NCBI GenBank assembly: GCA_012103325.1
Contig: WLWY01000005.1
Span: forward strand, 463,238-527,237
DNA: 64,000 nt
Origin: Alphaproteobacteria bacterium
GTDB lineage: Bacteria; Pseudomonadota; Alphaproteobacteria; UBA8366; GCA-2717185
Reading direction: 5' to 3'
The notes beneath the pieces are model-generated. The model had not been told where the DNA came from and searched no databases. It was given only the letters and a program-made list of their open reading frames with translations. This document shows, in pieces, positions 42,555 to 51,650 of the stretch (its first letter is position 1; every line of letters starts with the position of its first letter). A program made the position numbers and the translations under genes.

Positions 42555-45260
42555 TTAGACTTTCTCGATCCGGCAAGCGCTCTTCTTGAAGTCGACCTGT
42601 CCCGATACAGGATCCCAAATCCGGCTCGTTACGCCATTGGCCAGCCACTTGTTTTTCTTTGGGTCGGCGCTATCGGCGACCGAGAGGTTCCAAGGCCCAA
42701 ACATGTAGCCGCGCGGCACGTTGTTGCGGGCCGGTTTGACGAGGCTGTTGGTGCCGACTTGGGCCCGCGCTTCCAGGGAGCCGCGACGGGTCACCACACG
42801 CAGTTTGTCGCCATCCTTGACACCAAGATCCTTGGCGTCCTCTGGATGTATCTCGACATACATTTCCGGCACCAGCCGGCGTGTCGTTGGGCTGCGGCTG
42901 GATTTGGCGGTGTGAAAATGCTCGTACACGACGCCGAGGCCGAACCAGTACGGGAATTTGTCTTCGGGCACTTTGTCCCAAGATTTGCCGCGATGTTCCT
43001 CGTCCGGCATATCCGGAGTCAGACCCTTGTCCCGCGCCTCATGGATCAGGTCCATATGGTCGATGGTGTACAGGTCCTTTTCCGTACCGAACGCCATCAA
43101 TTTCTTCGTCACGGCCTCACGGTCGGAATAATCCTGATGGACTAGCTTCATGTGCACCTTGCCGTCCTTGGTGCGGAAATAGCCGTAGGGTTTGTTCGCC
43201 CAATCACCTTCCTGCAGCATGTAGCGCCGCTTGGTGCCGCCATTCTGCGCCGACTCGTAGCTCGGCGCCGGCCACTGAATGCCGCGCAACTCCTCAAGCT
43301 GCTCATAGGGTGATAGCTTGTCGAGCTTCTCCACTTCCAAAATGCCGGTGAGGTCGGTGTCGGTTCCCTCCGACGCTATGATCACATCGCGGAAAATTTC
43401 CTCGGCTGCGTAGAAGCCGTCCTCCTTGCGTTGGTAGGGCAGGACCTTGTCCATATCGAGCCCCAGGAGCTTGCCGATGCCCTTGGCCTTGTCGATCACC
43501 ATGTCCAGATCCGGCCGGCAACCTTGAGGCGGCTCGGCGGCCTTCTGGCACAAATTGATCCGCCGCTCCGAGGAAATGTAGACGCCTTCCACTTCGCCCC
43601 AGGTCGCGGCTGGGAAGATCACGTCCGCATAGAGGTTGTTGGGCGCGTGGCGATAGATTTCCTGGACGACATTGAAGGTCTTGGAGATCGCTGGCCGCAC
43701 CAAATTGTACACGTCTGGCAGATCGATGTGCGTCGCGTAGACAAAGAAGAACGCCTTGACCTCGTCTTTGAGGGCGCGCTCCATCATCCCCACGGCGTAG
43801 CCCGGATTTTTTGAGTTCATGGCGTTGATCAGATTCTTCTCGGGCACACGCCATGCCTTGGCCATCTTCTGCCGGTGCTTTTTGTCATTCAGCGGCATGT
43901 TGAACGGCAGCCGTCCGGTGAGCCCGCCGGTAAAACGTTCGCCCATGGCGTTGGGCTGTCCGGTCATCGAGAATGGGCCGCAGCCGGGCTTAGCCAGGTT
44001 CCCCGTCAGGGTCAGCAGATTGACGATTGCGATGACGTTGTGCTGGCCGTGGATGTGCTGGTTATAGCCGATGCCCCACATGATGATGACACCGCCATAG
44101 CCACCCGTCTGCTTGCCCTTGGCGCGGGCGAGACGCTTGCGGGTGGCATCGGCGAACATGCCGGCCACTCGGCGGATCAGCGCCGGGGAGACGTCGTGAT
44201 TGGGCCCGCCCATCCGGTCCTGCACCTGCTCGGGGCTGTAATCGTTGAGCACGCCGTCGGTATATTCCTTCCAACCGGTAGCGTGTTCTTTCACGAAATC
44301 CCAGTCGATGACGTCCTTATGCTCTTTCAACAGGACGTGAGCGATGGCGTTCAGGAAGCTGATATCGCCATTGAGGACGGGAACGTGGACGGTGTTCTTT
44401 GGGTTGATATCCTCATAGCCCATCACCGTGCCGGTACGGCGCGGATCGACGATAACCGTCGGAATATCCTTTTTCTTCTTGTGGTCGGCGGCACGCCAGA
44501 AGATGATCGGATGCGACTCCCGTGCGTTGTGGCCGAAATGCATGATCATGTCGCTGAGTTCGATGTCTTCGTAGGCCAGCGGCGGCGTGTCCGATCCGAG
44601 CGTCGCGAAATAACCGGTGACTGCGGACGTCATGCACATGCGCGCGTTGGCTTCGATGGTGTTCGAGCCGAGTACACCCTTCATGAACAGGTTTTCGAGA
44701 TACTGCCCTTCCATGGTGAGCTGGCCGGAGCCGTAGAGGCCGATGGAATTGCCACCATATTTCTGCGCGAAATGGGCAATCTTGTGATCCACCAGTTCCG
44801 AGGCCTCTTCGTACGACACCCGGGTGAAATGTTCCTCGTCGAATGACCCCTTTGTCTTGGAGACATAATCCATGTCGCCATGTCCGGGCTTGTTCCATTC
44901 CGCCCAGACATCCTTGCGCACGTATGAATCGCCTTCCATGCGGTCGACATACATCGGCTCCGCCGCGGTCAGGCCTTTGATGCATTGCAGCCCGTAATTG
45001 GTCGGATGGTCCTTGTCGGGCCGCATGGATACGATTTTGCCGTTCTCAGCCTGGATGATCGTGCCGCAGCCGACGCCGCAATACGGGCATTGCGCGATTG
45101 CCGTCGTCCGGTTTTCTTCGGTTTCCGCTGCCTCGGCGGAGGCGATTTCCAGCTCTGGATTCGCACCGACCATGAGTCCTGCTCCGGCGGCGGAGGCGGA
45201 GACGAACGCGCTGGTTTTCACAAAATCCCGGCGCGATAGGTGTTTCTTGATGCGTTTCAT
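42555..45260 (-). CDS. napA: periplasmic nitrate reductase-like molybdoprotein (NapA family, divergent)
   Basis: 901 residues, longer than E. coli NapA (828). The start is the ATG of MKRIKKHLSRRDFVKTSAF, a twin-arginine signal; a longer open frame upstream overlaps the cytochrome gene and is rejected. The [4Fe-4S] site is CPYCGVGCG with the fourth Cys in LQCIKG. The Mo-bis-MGD enzyme fold follows, with the likely Mo-ligand Cys in NARMCMTSAVTGYFATLG, as in NapA/NasA, and QPNAMGERFTGG as the cofactor-binding loop. C-terminal MGD-binding residues are in VPRGYMFGPW. Nitrate is the expected substrate, but divergence and partner set leave room for another oxyanion. Confidence 0.85.
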   Translation of the reverse strand: MKRIKKHLSRRDFVKTSAFVSASAAGAGLMVGANPELEIASAEAAETEENRTTAIAQCPYCGVGCGTIIQAENGKIVSMRPDKDHPTNYGLQCIKGLTAAEPMYVDRMEGDSYVRKDVWAEWNKPGHGDMDYVSKTKGSFDEEHFTRVSYEEASELVDHKIAHFAQKYGGNSIGLYGSGQLTMEGQYLENLFMKGVLGSNTIEANARMCMTSAVTGYFATLGSDTPPLAYEDIELSDMIMHFGHNARESHPIIFWRAADHKKKKDIPTVIVDPRRTGTVMGYEDINPKNTVHVPVLNGDISFLNAIAHVLLKEHKDVIDWDFVKEHATGWKEYTDGVLNDYSPEQVQDRMGGPNHDVSPALIRRVAGMFADATRKRLARAKGKQTGGYGGVIIMWGIGYNQHIHGQHNVIAIVNLLTLTGNLAKPGCGPFSMTGQPNAMGERFTGGLTGRLPFNMPLNDKKHRQKMAKAWRVPEKNLINAMNSKNPGYAVGMMERALKDEVKAFFFVYATHIDLPDVYNLVRPAISKTFNVVQEIYRHAPNNLYADVIFPAATWGEVEGVYISSERRINLCQKAAEPPQGCRPDLDMVIDKAKGIGKLLGLDMDKVLPYQRKEDGFYAAEEIFRDVIIASEGTDTDLTGILEVEKLDKLSPYEQLEELRGIQWPAPSYESAQNGGTKRRYMLQEGDWANKPYGYFRTKDGKVHMKLVHQDYSDREAVTKKLMAFGTEKDLYTIDHMDLIHEARDKGLTPDMPDEEHRGKSWDKVPEDKFPYWFGLGVVYEHFHTAKSSRSPTTRRLVPEMYVEIHPEDAKDLGVKDGDKLRVVTRRGSLEARAQVGTNSLVKPARNNVPRGYMFGPWNLSVADSADPKKNKWLANGVTSRIWDPVSGQVDFKKSACRIEKV

Positions 45261-45271
45261 GGAATTGTCTC

Positions 45272-45928
45272 CTATTCCTTCGGTAGGCTGCGGAGATAGA
45301 CGATGATGTCGTCGATTTCCTGGTCGGAAAGATTGGCGAGCCCGGTTGGTCCCTGGAAGGCGAGCATCCGGGTATTGGAGCGGCCTTTCTTGATGGTCTC
45401 GCGAATGAAGCCGTCCGAAACCTTGTTCAAAAAGCCGGGCAGGCCGATTGCCGTGCCGGTGCCGCCCGCCTCGTAGCCGTCGCCGCTGAGGCCATGGCAG
45501 GTGGAGCAGATGTTGTCGTACCACTGCTTGCCGAGGCGGGGATCGCCGTGCGCTTCAGGCTGTGCATCGACTTCCTTGGCCCGGTTCGGCCCCTTTGCAT
45601 GGGCGCGGAGATAGCTGACGATCGCCCGGACGTTCTTCCGGCCAAGAGGCGCAAAGGGCATCATGCTGGTGTCGGCGCGCCCGTCGCGGATGGTGCTCAT
45701 GAAATAATCATCGGAAGAAATACTGAGCAGTTCTGGATTGGTCAGCGACGGTGCGATGCCGGGCTTGCCAATGGCGTCTTCCTGATGACAGGCGGCGCAA
45801 TTCTCATCGAACTGCACCTTGCCCAATTTCAGCATCGCGTCATCCGCCGTTTGTGCCGTTACGGCACCGGCATATGTCAGCCAACCGAGCCCGGCCAGAC
45901 CGTAAATTATGCGTTTGTAAGCGACCAT
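45272..45928 (-). CDS. diheme cytochrome c (class I, c4-like)
   Basis: 218 residues with a signal peptide (cleaved near residue 25, AVTAQ). Two CxxCH haem sites, CAACHQED near residue 43 and CSTCHGLSG near residue 142, lie in two class I cytochrome domains, with Met ligands expected in MMPFAPLGRKN and in RMLAFQGPTG. It is encoded between napC and napA, the place where NapB usually provides the electron donor; NapB has a different fold, so this cytochrome probably substitutes for it. 11 bp separate its stop from the napA start. Confidence 0.85.
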   Translation of the reverse strand: MVAYKRIIYGLAGLGWLTYAGAVTAQTADDAMLKLGKVQFDENCAACHQEDAIGKPGIAPSLTNPELLSISSDDYFMSTIRDGRADTSMMPFAPLGRKNVRAIVSYLRAHAKGPNRAKEVDAQPEAHGDPRLGKQWYDNICSTCHGLSGDGYEAGGTGTAIGLPGFLNKVSDGFIRETIKKGRSNTRMLAFQGPTGLANLSDQEIDDIIVYLRSLPKE

Positions 45929-45958
45929 CGTCTCCTCCGAATCGTCATTTCCCGATCT

Positions 45959-46609
45959 CTACCAACCTTGTCCTTTGGGAGGCCCGGCCATGTCCGTATG
46001 GCATTGCCGGCAGGCTATTTTTTCGGTCTCCATCCGCTCATGCAGCCTGTCCATGAGCAGGTTTTCGTCGAATCCTCGCGGCAGCCGATGCGCGATACCT
46101 TTGTGGCAATCGATACAGGTCTCGCCCCATGTTTTGGCAAGCGTGTGCATGATGCGGGCCTTGGCGGGCTGTGCCGCGGCGTTCATGAATTCGATGCCAT
46201 GGCAGTTTCGGCACTCGCGCGAATCCGTTGCCTCCATGCTGGCCCAGACGTCGCGCGCGAGGACGGGCCGCTTCGCCTCGAAATCTGCTCGAGAATCGAT
46301 CGAGCCCTTCAACCAGTGGAACAGCTCGTTGGTGGCGCGCACTTTGCGTACGACCTTGTGGACCCATTCTTTGGGAACGTGGCAGTCCGGACAAGACGCC
46401 CGCACGCCGGTGCGATTGTTGTAGTGACCGGTTTCCCGATATTCCGCATAGACATAGCTCCGCATCGCGTGGCAGGAGATGCAGAATGTCTCGGTGTTGG
46501 TGAGTTCCAGGCTCCAGTTGAAGGCCCCCCAGAAAACCATGCCTGCCAGGAACACGGCAGAAAGACTGGCGAGAGGGTGCCTGATCAAAGGCTTCCACAA
46601 TCTCAACAA
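45959..46609 (-). CDS. napC: NapC/NirT-type membrane cytochrome c with five haem motifs
   Basis: 216 residues with one N-terminal anchor helix (LASLSAVFLAGMVFWGAF). Five CxxCH sites are present: CISCH, CPDCH, CRNCH, CIDCH, and CRQCH near the C-terminus. NapC proteins have four; the fifth here follows a short linker, as in a minimal TorC-like extension. It oxidises quinol and passes electrons to the periplasmic cytochrome or reductase. It is the first gene of the operon. With NapGH also present, the operon encodes two possible quinol oxidation routes. Confidence 0.88.
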   Translation of the reverse strand: MLRLWKPLIRHPLASLSAVFLAGMVFWGAFNWSLELTNTETFCISCHAMRSYVYAEYRETGHYNNRTGVRASCPDCHVPKEWVHKVVRKVRATNELFHWLKGSIDSRADFEAKRPVLARDVWASMEATDSRECRNCHGIEFMNAAAQPAKARIMHTLAKTWGETCIDCHKGIAHRLPRGFDENLLMDRLHERMETEKIACRQCHTDMAGPPKGQGW

Positions 46610-46703
46610 CCGATTCCTTCGCGCCCGCGAAGCCGTTCGCCATCCATCTGTCGCACCCTCTGCTCATCGGCTGATCCCGATGTTCCGTAAATTGACTTCG
46701 TGG

Positions 46704-46709
46704 AGAATA
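46704..46709 (-). promoter_or_regulatory. predicted -10 element of the napC operon
   Basis: Read on the minus strand the hexamer is TATTCT (four of six to the sigma-70 consensus), placing a start site near 46697 and an 88-nt leader before napC. The FNR box centre is then 41.5 bp upstream, the standard distance for class II activation. Confidence 0.5.
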
Positions 46710-46731
46710 GATGCAGGCTCGATACCGCGAA

Positions 46732-46745
46732 TTGATCGAGATCAA
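46732..46745. promoter_or_regulatory. FNR/Anr-type box in the napC / nitronate monooxygenase intergenic region
   Basis: TTGAT-CGAG-ATCAA is a perfect match to the FNR/Anr consensus TTGAT-N4-ATCAA. It lies 123-136 bp before napC and 28-41 bp before the divergent nitronate monooxygenase start. FNR-type proteins activate such operons when oxygen is low. Position relative to the predicted -10 fits activation of the nap-like operon; the effect on the divergent gene is unknown and may be repression. Confidence 0.8.
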
Positions 46746-46772
46746 TTCATTGCAGTCAGAATGAGGTATGAG

Positions 46773-47909
46773 ATGAAATCGGCGCTATGTGACAAGCTGG
46801 GAATCGAGTTTCCGCTATTCGCGTTCAGCCATTGCCGCGATGTCGTTGCGGAGGTCACCAATGCCGGCGGCTTTGGCGTTCTGGGGGCGGTTGGGCACAC
46901 GCCCGAGAGCTTGGAGATCGAACTTAGCTGGATCGATGATCAGGTGAAGGGTAAGCCGTACGGCGTCGATCTTCTCATTCCCAACAAGATGGACAGCAAG
47001 GATACGGCGATTTCCATAGCGGAACTGGAAGCTCGGATTCCCCCCGAACACCGCCGATATGTGACGGACCTTCTCGAGCGAAATGGCCTCGACGTTACGG
47101 ATCTGTGGAACGACAAGCTGGACGAAAATTTCGGCAACAGGTTGCGTGAAGCGGGAGCGGCGAAAGTCTTGGATGTCGCCTTCGCGCATCCGATCAAGCT
47201 CATCGTGAACGCGCTGGGCGTGCCGCCGGCGGCCATGATGGACCGCGCGCGGACGAACGGCGTATTCGTCGGGGCGCTGACCGGTGCGAAGGAACATGCG
47301 ATTAAACATGCCGAGGCCGGCGTCGATATTCTTGTCGTTTCCGGCACCGAGGCAGGCGGACATTGCGGCGAGGTCTCGACCTTGGTCCTGGTGCCCGAAG
47401 TGTTGCGCGCGGTCGAGGCCTATCCGGATATTGAGGTGCTCGCCGCCGGCGGGATTGCCACGGGACGCCAAATGGCCGCATGTATGGCGATGGGGGCGGC
47501 CGGTGCATGGACGGGTTCGGTCTGGCTCACCACGGCGGAAGCGGAGACGACGCCCACCGTGAAGGAGAAAATGCTGGCAGCGCATTCACGCAATACCGTG
47601 CGTTCGCGCAGCCGGACCGGCAAGCCGACTCGGCAGCTTCAGTCGGCTTGGACGGACGCATGGGGTGCGCCGCAGGCGCCGGATCCCTTACCGATGCCGT
47701 TGCAGATGGTTCTCAGCAAACCGGCAATGGCGAAGATCGACAAACTGGCAGAGAGCGGTCACGACGGCGCCAAAGCGTTGGCGACCTATTATGTGGGCCA
47801 GGCCGTGGGGCTCATGAATACCGAGCAATCAACCCGTTCGGTCGTCTACGATTTCATGGAAGATTATGCCGATGCGGTGGAACGGCTGTCGGGAACGCTG
47901 GACGATTGA
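46773..47909 (+). CDS. nitronate monooxygenase (2-nitropropane dioxygenase family)
   Basis: 378 residues from the ATG MKSALC, with GAGG 6 nt upstream (an ATG 12 bp earlier is possible; the long upstream frame overlaps napC). FMN TIM-barrel signs: PLFAFSHCRDVVAEVTNAGGFGVLG at the N-terminus, DILVVSGTEAGGHCGEVSTL for phosphate binding, and VLAAGGIATGRQMAACMAMGA. Family members oxidise alkyl nitronates to aldehydes plus nitrite, or act as NADH:quinone-type flavoproteins. Its position opposite the nitrate reductase-like operon and over an FNR box hints at a link to nitrogen-oxide chemistry, but this is inference. Confidence 0.85.
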   Translation: MKSALCDKLGIEFPLFAFSHCRDVVAEVTNAGGFGVLGAVGHTPESLEIELSWIDDQVKGKPYGVDLLIPNKMDSKDTAISIAELEARIPPEHRRYVTDLLERNGLDVTDLWNDKLDENFGNRLREAGAAKVLDVAFAHPIKLIVNALGVPPAAMMDRARTNGVFVGALTGAKEHAIKHAEAGVDILVVSGTEAGGHCGEVSTLVLVPEVLRAVEAYPDIEVLAAGGIATGRQMAACMAMGAAGAWTGSVWLTTAEAETTPTVKEKMLAAHSRNTVRSRSRTGKPTRQLQSAWTDAWGAPQAPDPLPMPLQMVLSKPAMAKIDKLAESGHDGAKALATYYVGQAVGLMNTEQSTRSVVYDFMEDYADAVERLSGTLDD

Positions 47910-47928
47910 TTTCGTAGGAATGCCAAAC

Positions 47929-48114
47929 ATGCACATGCTCGAAATTTTTATCGCTATTGGGCTTGTTGTTTCCGCTTGTGAAGGCAGTAGCGACCCGGAT
48001 CATTCACAGCGCCTGCTTTGGGACAACCTTCGCGACTACTATTACGGCGATAAGGGAAACTCGACCGACAACGACCCGGATTTTACCTATGGTTGGGATA
48101 TCGATGGGTCCTGA
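47929..48114 (+). CDS. small putative lipoprotein
   Basis: 61 residues with AGGA 9 nt before the ATG. The N-terminus MLEIFIAIGLVVSACEG looks like a short lipoprotein signal with a Cys (lipobox VSAC). The rest is small and polar with Asp/Tyr-rich stretches (DYYYGDKGNSTDNDPDF). No family is recognised; it may be a chance frame, though the signal peptide and ribosome binding site favour a real gene. Confidence 0.4.
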   Translation: MHMLEIFIAIGLVVSACEGSSDPDHSQRLLWDNLRDYYYGDKGNSTDNDPDFTYGWDIDGS

Positions 48115-48178
48115 TTTGGGCATCGGTAAATGCCGCCGGCGTTCCCTGAATGCGAAGGGTGCGCGATCCCTTGAAATC

Positions 48179-48268
48179 TGGCGGAGAGACAGGGATTCGA
48201 ACCCTGGGTACCCGCAAAGGCACAACGGTTTTCGAGACCGCCCCGTTCGACCACTCCGGCATCTCTCC
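48179..48268 (-). tRNA. tRNA-Ser(CGA)
   Basis: 90 nt including an encoded CCA end. The acceptor stem pairs GGAGAGA with TCTCTCC, the anticodon loop is CTCGAAA with anticodon CGA (reads UCG), the T-arm has GGTTCGAATCC, and a long variable arm (stem GTGCC/GGGTAC) marks a class II tRNA. Confidence 0.95.
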
Positions 48269-48464
48269 GCGATACGTCCATTGGACGGGTCGGGCGGGAA
48301 ACTAATGAAAACCACGGAGCGCTGCAAGCCGTGCGGAAAACCATGGCGGTACTTAATGCGCTGGCATGCTAAACTTCCGCTCCGATGAGACTAGAACCCG
48401 TCGCAATGTCCTTTCTTTCCCGCAAATCGCCGCCATTAGACCTCGACGCAGAGAGGATTTTTCG

Positions 48465-49565
48465 TTGAGCTCTGCGCCGCGCGGGAACGTCATGCACGTT
48501 ATAACGGGGTTGGACGTTGGCGGGGCGGAAACCATGCTGGCGACACTGGCAATTGCGGAGGCGGCGTCCGGCGCACCACCCATCGTTGTCAGCTTGACGT
48601 CCGGTGGTTTGATTGCCGATCGGCTAACTGCGGCCGGCGTTCCGGTGCTCGACCTGGCGATGGTCCGCGGCAGGCCAGGGATTGGCGGGGTGATGAAGCT
48701 TGCCGGATTGATCCGGCGACACCAACCGACTGTTGTTCAAAGCTGGATGTACCACGCGAACCTAGCGTCGACGGCTGCGCTTGCCGTATCGGGACGGCGT
48801 GCCCGTACGACTCACTATTGGGGCATCCGGTGTTCCGATATGGATCTGGACGGCTATGGCCCGCGTTTTCGCTTGGTCGTGAAGGCCGGCGCCCGTCTGT
48901 CACGGTGGCCGGATGCGGTGACCTGCAATTCGGAGGCCGGGATCGCGGTGCATGAGGCCTTGGGTTACCGGCCACGGCGGTTCATCCTCATCGATAATGG
49001 CATCGATACGGTGCGTTTTAAGCCGGATAGCGAGGCTCGGGTGGAGGTCCGCAGGATACATGGCATCGCGGCGGATGCTCCGGTTCTGGCCGTAGTCGCC
49101 CGGGTCGATCCGATGAAGGATTACTCGACGTTGCTGGCGGCGCTCGATCGGCTGCCGGATGTGACGGCGATTGTCATGGGTGAGGGGACGGAACGGTTGC
49201 CGGATCGGCCGGGTCTCGTTCGGTTGGGCCGCTGCGACGACGTGCCGCGCGTGCTGGCAGCGGCGGATCTCCTCGTTTCGGCCTCGGCCTATGGCGAAGG
49301 GTTCTCGAATGCCATTGCGGAAGGCATGGCCTGCGGTCTGCCCGTGGTTGCGACGGATGTGGGCGATGCTCGGCGCATTGTGGGCGCGACCGGCACGGTG
49401 GTACCGCCGCGGGACCCAGTCGCTTTAGGGGCCGCGATAGGCGATTTTTTTCAGTCGTCGGACCGTTGTGAGCAAGGCCGCGCCGCTCGACGACGGATTG
49501 AGGCGGAATTCGACCTCGATGGCGCAATCGTGCGGTTTCGTGCGCTTCATCGCGGCAAAGATTGA
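48465..49565 (+). CDS. glycosyltransferase family 4-type
   Basis: 366 residues from a TTG with AGAGGA 7 nt upstream; an ATG at 48492 (MHVITGLDVGGAE) is the shorter alternative. GT-B fold signs: VMHVITGLDVGGAETML at the N-terminus, VAVVARVDPMKDYSTLLAAL, the donor-binding GEGFSNAIAEGMACGLPVVATDVGD (EX7E-type), and GTVVPPRDPVALG. It probably moves a sugar nucleotide to a lipid or polysaccharide acceptor. No other polysaccharide gene is close, so it may be a lone gene; the tRNA-Ser lies just upstream on the other strand. Confidence 0.85.
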   Translation: MSSAPRGNVMHVITGLDVGGAETMLATLAIAEAASGAPPIVVSLTSGGLIADRLTAAGVPVLDLAMVRGRPGIGGVMKLAGLIRRHQPTVVQSWMYHANLASTAALAVSGRRARTTHYWGIRCSDMDLDGYGPRFRLVVKAGARLSRWPDAVTCNSEAGIAVHEALGYRPRRFILIDNGIDTVRFKPDSEARVEVRRIHGIAADAPVLAVVARVDPMKDYSTLLAALDRLPDVTAIVMGEGTERLPDRPGLVRLGRCDDVPRVLAAADLLVSASAYGEGFSNAIAEGMACGLPVVATDVGDARRIVGATGTVVPPRDPVALGAAIGDFFQSSDRCEQGRAARRRIEAEFDLDGAIVRFRALHRGKD

Positions 49566-49590
49566 GCCCGGCGCCGGCACGGCAAAACCA

Positions 49591-49618
49591 TTGACTTGCG
49601 GTTACGCAGAGGTATAGT
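49591..49618 (+). promoter_or_regulatory. predicted promoter of rplU-rpmA
   Basis: TTGACT (49591-49596) and TATAGT (49613-49618) are each five of six to the sigma-70 consensus with 16 bp between. The predicted 5' leader of about 75 nt contains a small CCCCG/CGGGG hairpin (49667-49682) just before the rplU ribosome binding site. Confidence 0.65.
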
Positions 49619-49698
49619 GCGCCCCGCTTTTTCGAGTGGGCTCTGCAGGGCCCTCTTATGTATGGACCCCGGTATGGCGGGGGACGGGAAGATACAAA

Positions 49699-50226
49699 AT
49701 GTATGCAGTCATAAAAACCGGCGGCAAGCAGTACAAAGTCGCCAAAGACGACGTTATTACCGTCGAGAAACTGGCAGGCGAGCCGGGATCGTCGATCGAT
49801 ATCGGCGACGTTCTTTTGGTCGGTGACGACAAGGGGCAGACCGTTGGCGCGCCGCTGGTCGAGGGGGCCCAGGTGGCCGCCGAGGTTGTCGAGCAGACCC
49901 GCGACGAAAAGATCATCGTTTTCAAGAAGAAACGCCGCAAAAATTATCGCCGGAAGAACGGCCACCGCCAGGAAGTGACAGTATTGCGGATTACCGATAT
50001 CCTGACGGACGGTAAGAAAAAGGCAGCCAAGAAGAGTACGGCGAAGAAGTCGGACGACGACACGGAAAAGCCGAAGGCAGCGGCGAAGAAAAAGCCCGCG
50101 GCGAAGAAAGCCGACGACGGTGCGAAAAAGCCCAAAGCCGCGGCAAAGAAGAAACCGGCTGCAAAGAAAGCTGATGAAGGCGCTGCAAAAGAGAAGCCGG
50201 CGCCCGCAGCGAAAAACGAGGAGTAA
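49699..50226 (+). CDS. rplU: 50S ribosomal protein L21 with histone-H1-like C-terminal tail
   Basis: 175 residues from the [22 protein letters not shown], with GGGAAGA upstream. The first 103 or so residues are a normal L21 ([21 protein letters not shown] is its C-terminal signature). The remaining 70 are Lys/Ala-rich and built of near-identical about 20-residue repeats, as in eukaryote histone H1 tails; such tails occur in L21 of several alphaproteobacteria. L21 binds 23S rRNA near L20. rpmA follows after 5 bp. Confidence 0.95.
   Translation: MYAVIKTGGKQYKVAKDDVITVEKLAGEPGSSIDIGDVLLVGDDKGQTVGAPLVEGAQVAAEVVEQTRDEKIIVFKKKRRKNYRRKNGHRQEVTVLRITDILTDGKKKAAKKSTAKKSDDDTEKPKAAAKKKPAAKKADDGAKKPKAAAKKKPAAKKADEGAAKEKPAPAAKNEE
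50040..50205 (+). repeat. tandem lysine/alanine repeats in the L21 tail
   Basis: The sequence repeats a unit of the form [16 protein letters not shown](D/E)GA at least twice within the C-terminal tail of L21. DNA copies differ at synonymous sites, so they are old or under selection at protein level. Confidence 0.8.
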
Positions 50227-50231
50227 GCGAG

Positions 50232-50486
50232 ATGGCTCATAAAAAGGCAGGCGGCAGTTCTCGCAACGGCCGCGATACGGCAGGACGCCGGCTCGGCGTC
50301 AAGAAATACGGTGGCGAAGCGGTTATTCCCGGAAATATCATCATGCGGCAGCGCGGCACGAAGGTACATCCCGGTGACAATGTGGGTATGGGCAGAGACC
50401 ATACGCTCTTCGCCCTGACCGAAGGACAAGTAAAGTTTCATAAGACGCGAAGCCGCACCCGTGTGTCCGTGGTGCCGCCGGCGTAG
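50232..50486 (+). CDS. rpmA: 50S ribosomal protein L27
   Basis: 84 residues beginning [20 protein letters not shown], the conserved L27 N-terminus that reaches the peptidyl-transferase centre, followed by [19 protein letters not shown]. Usual length for the family. It ends the rplU-rpmA unit before a strong terminator. Confidence 0.98.
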   Translation: MAHKKAGGSSRNGRDTAGRRLGVKKYGGEAVIPGNIIMRQRGTKVHPGDNVGMGRDHTLFALTEGQVKFHKTRSRTRVSVVPPA

Positions 50487-50514
50487 GACGTCCCGGCGTT
50501 TGCGCGTTTTTCCG

Positions 50515-50541
50515 GGGGAATGGTTGGCCATTCCCCTTTTT
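50515..50541 (+). terminator. Rho-independent terminator after rpmA
   Basis: GGGGAATGG (50515-50523) pairs perfectly with CCATTCCCC (50528-50536) around a TTGG loop, followed directly by TTTTT. It separates rplU-rpmA from obgE 43 bp later. Confidence 0.9.
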
Positions 50542-50577
50542 CTTTGCGCCCGGGCTTCGGGCGGTAATGGTTGGTAG

Positions 50578-51639
<1,062 letters not shown>

Positions 51640-51650
51640 GGGGTAAGGCG

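Noticed and set aside
45261..45524. 88-residue N-terminal extension of napA
   Set aside because: It overlaps the diheme cytochrome gene and precedes a normal twin-arginine signal at the ATG at 45260.
46479..46772. 98-residue extension of nitronate monooxygenase
   Set aside because: Overlaps napC and the FNR box; the conserved N-terminus begins at 46773 with a ribosome binding site.
50040..50205. Short tandem repeats considered as a CRISPR-like array
   Set aside because: They encode the Lys/Ala tail of L21 in frame, with no unique spacers.
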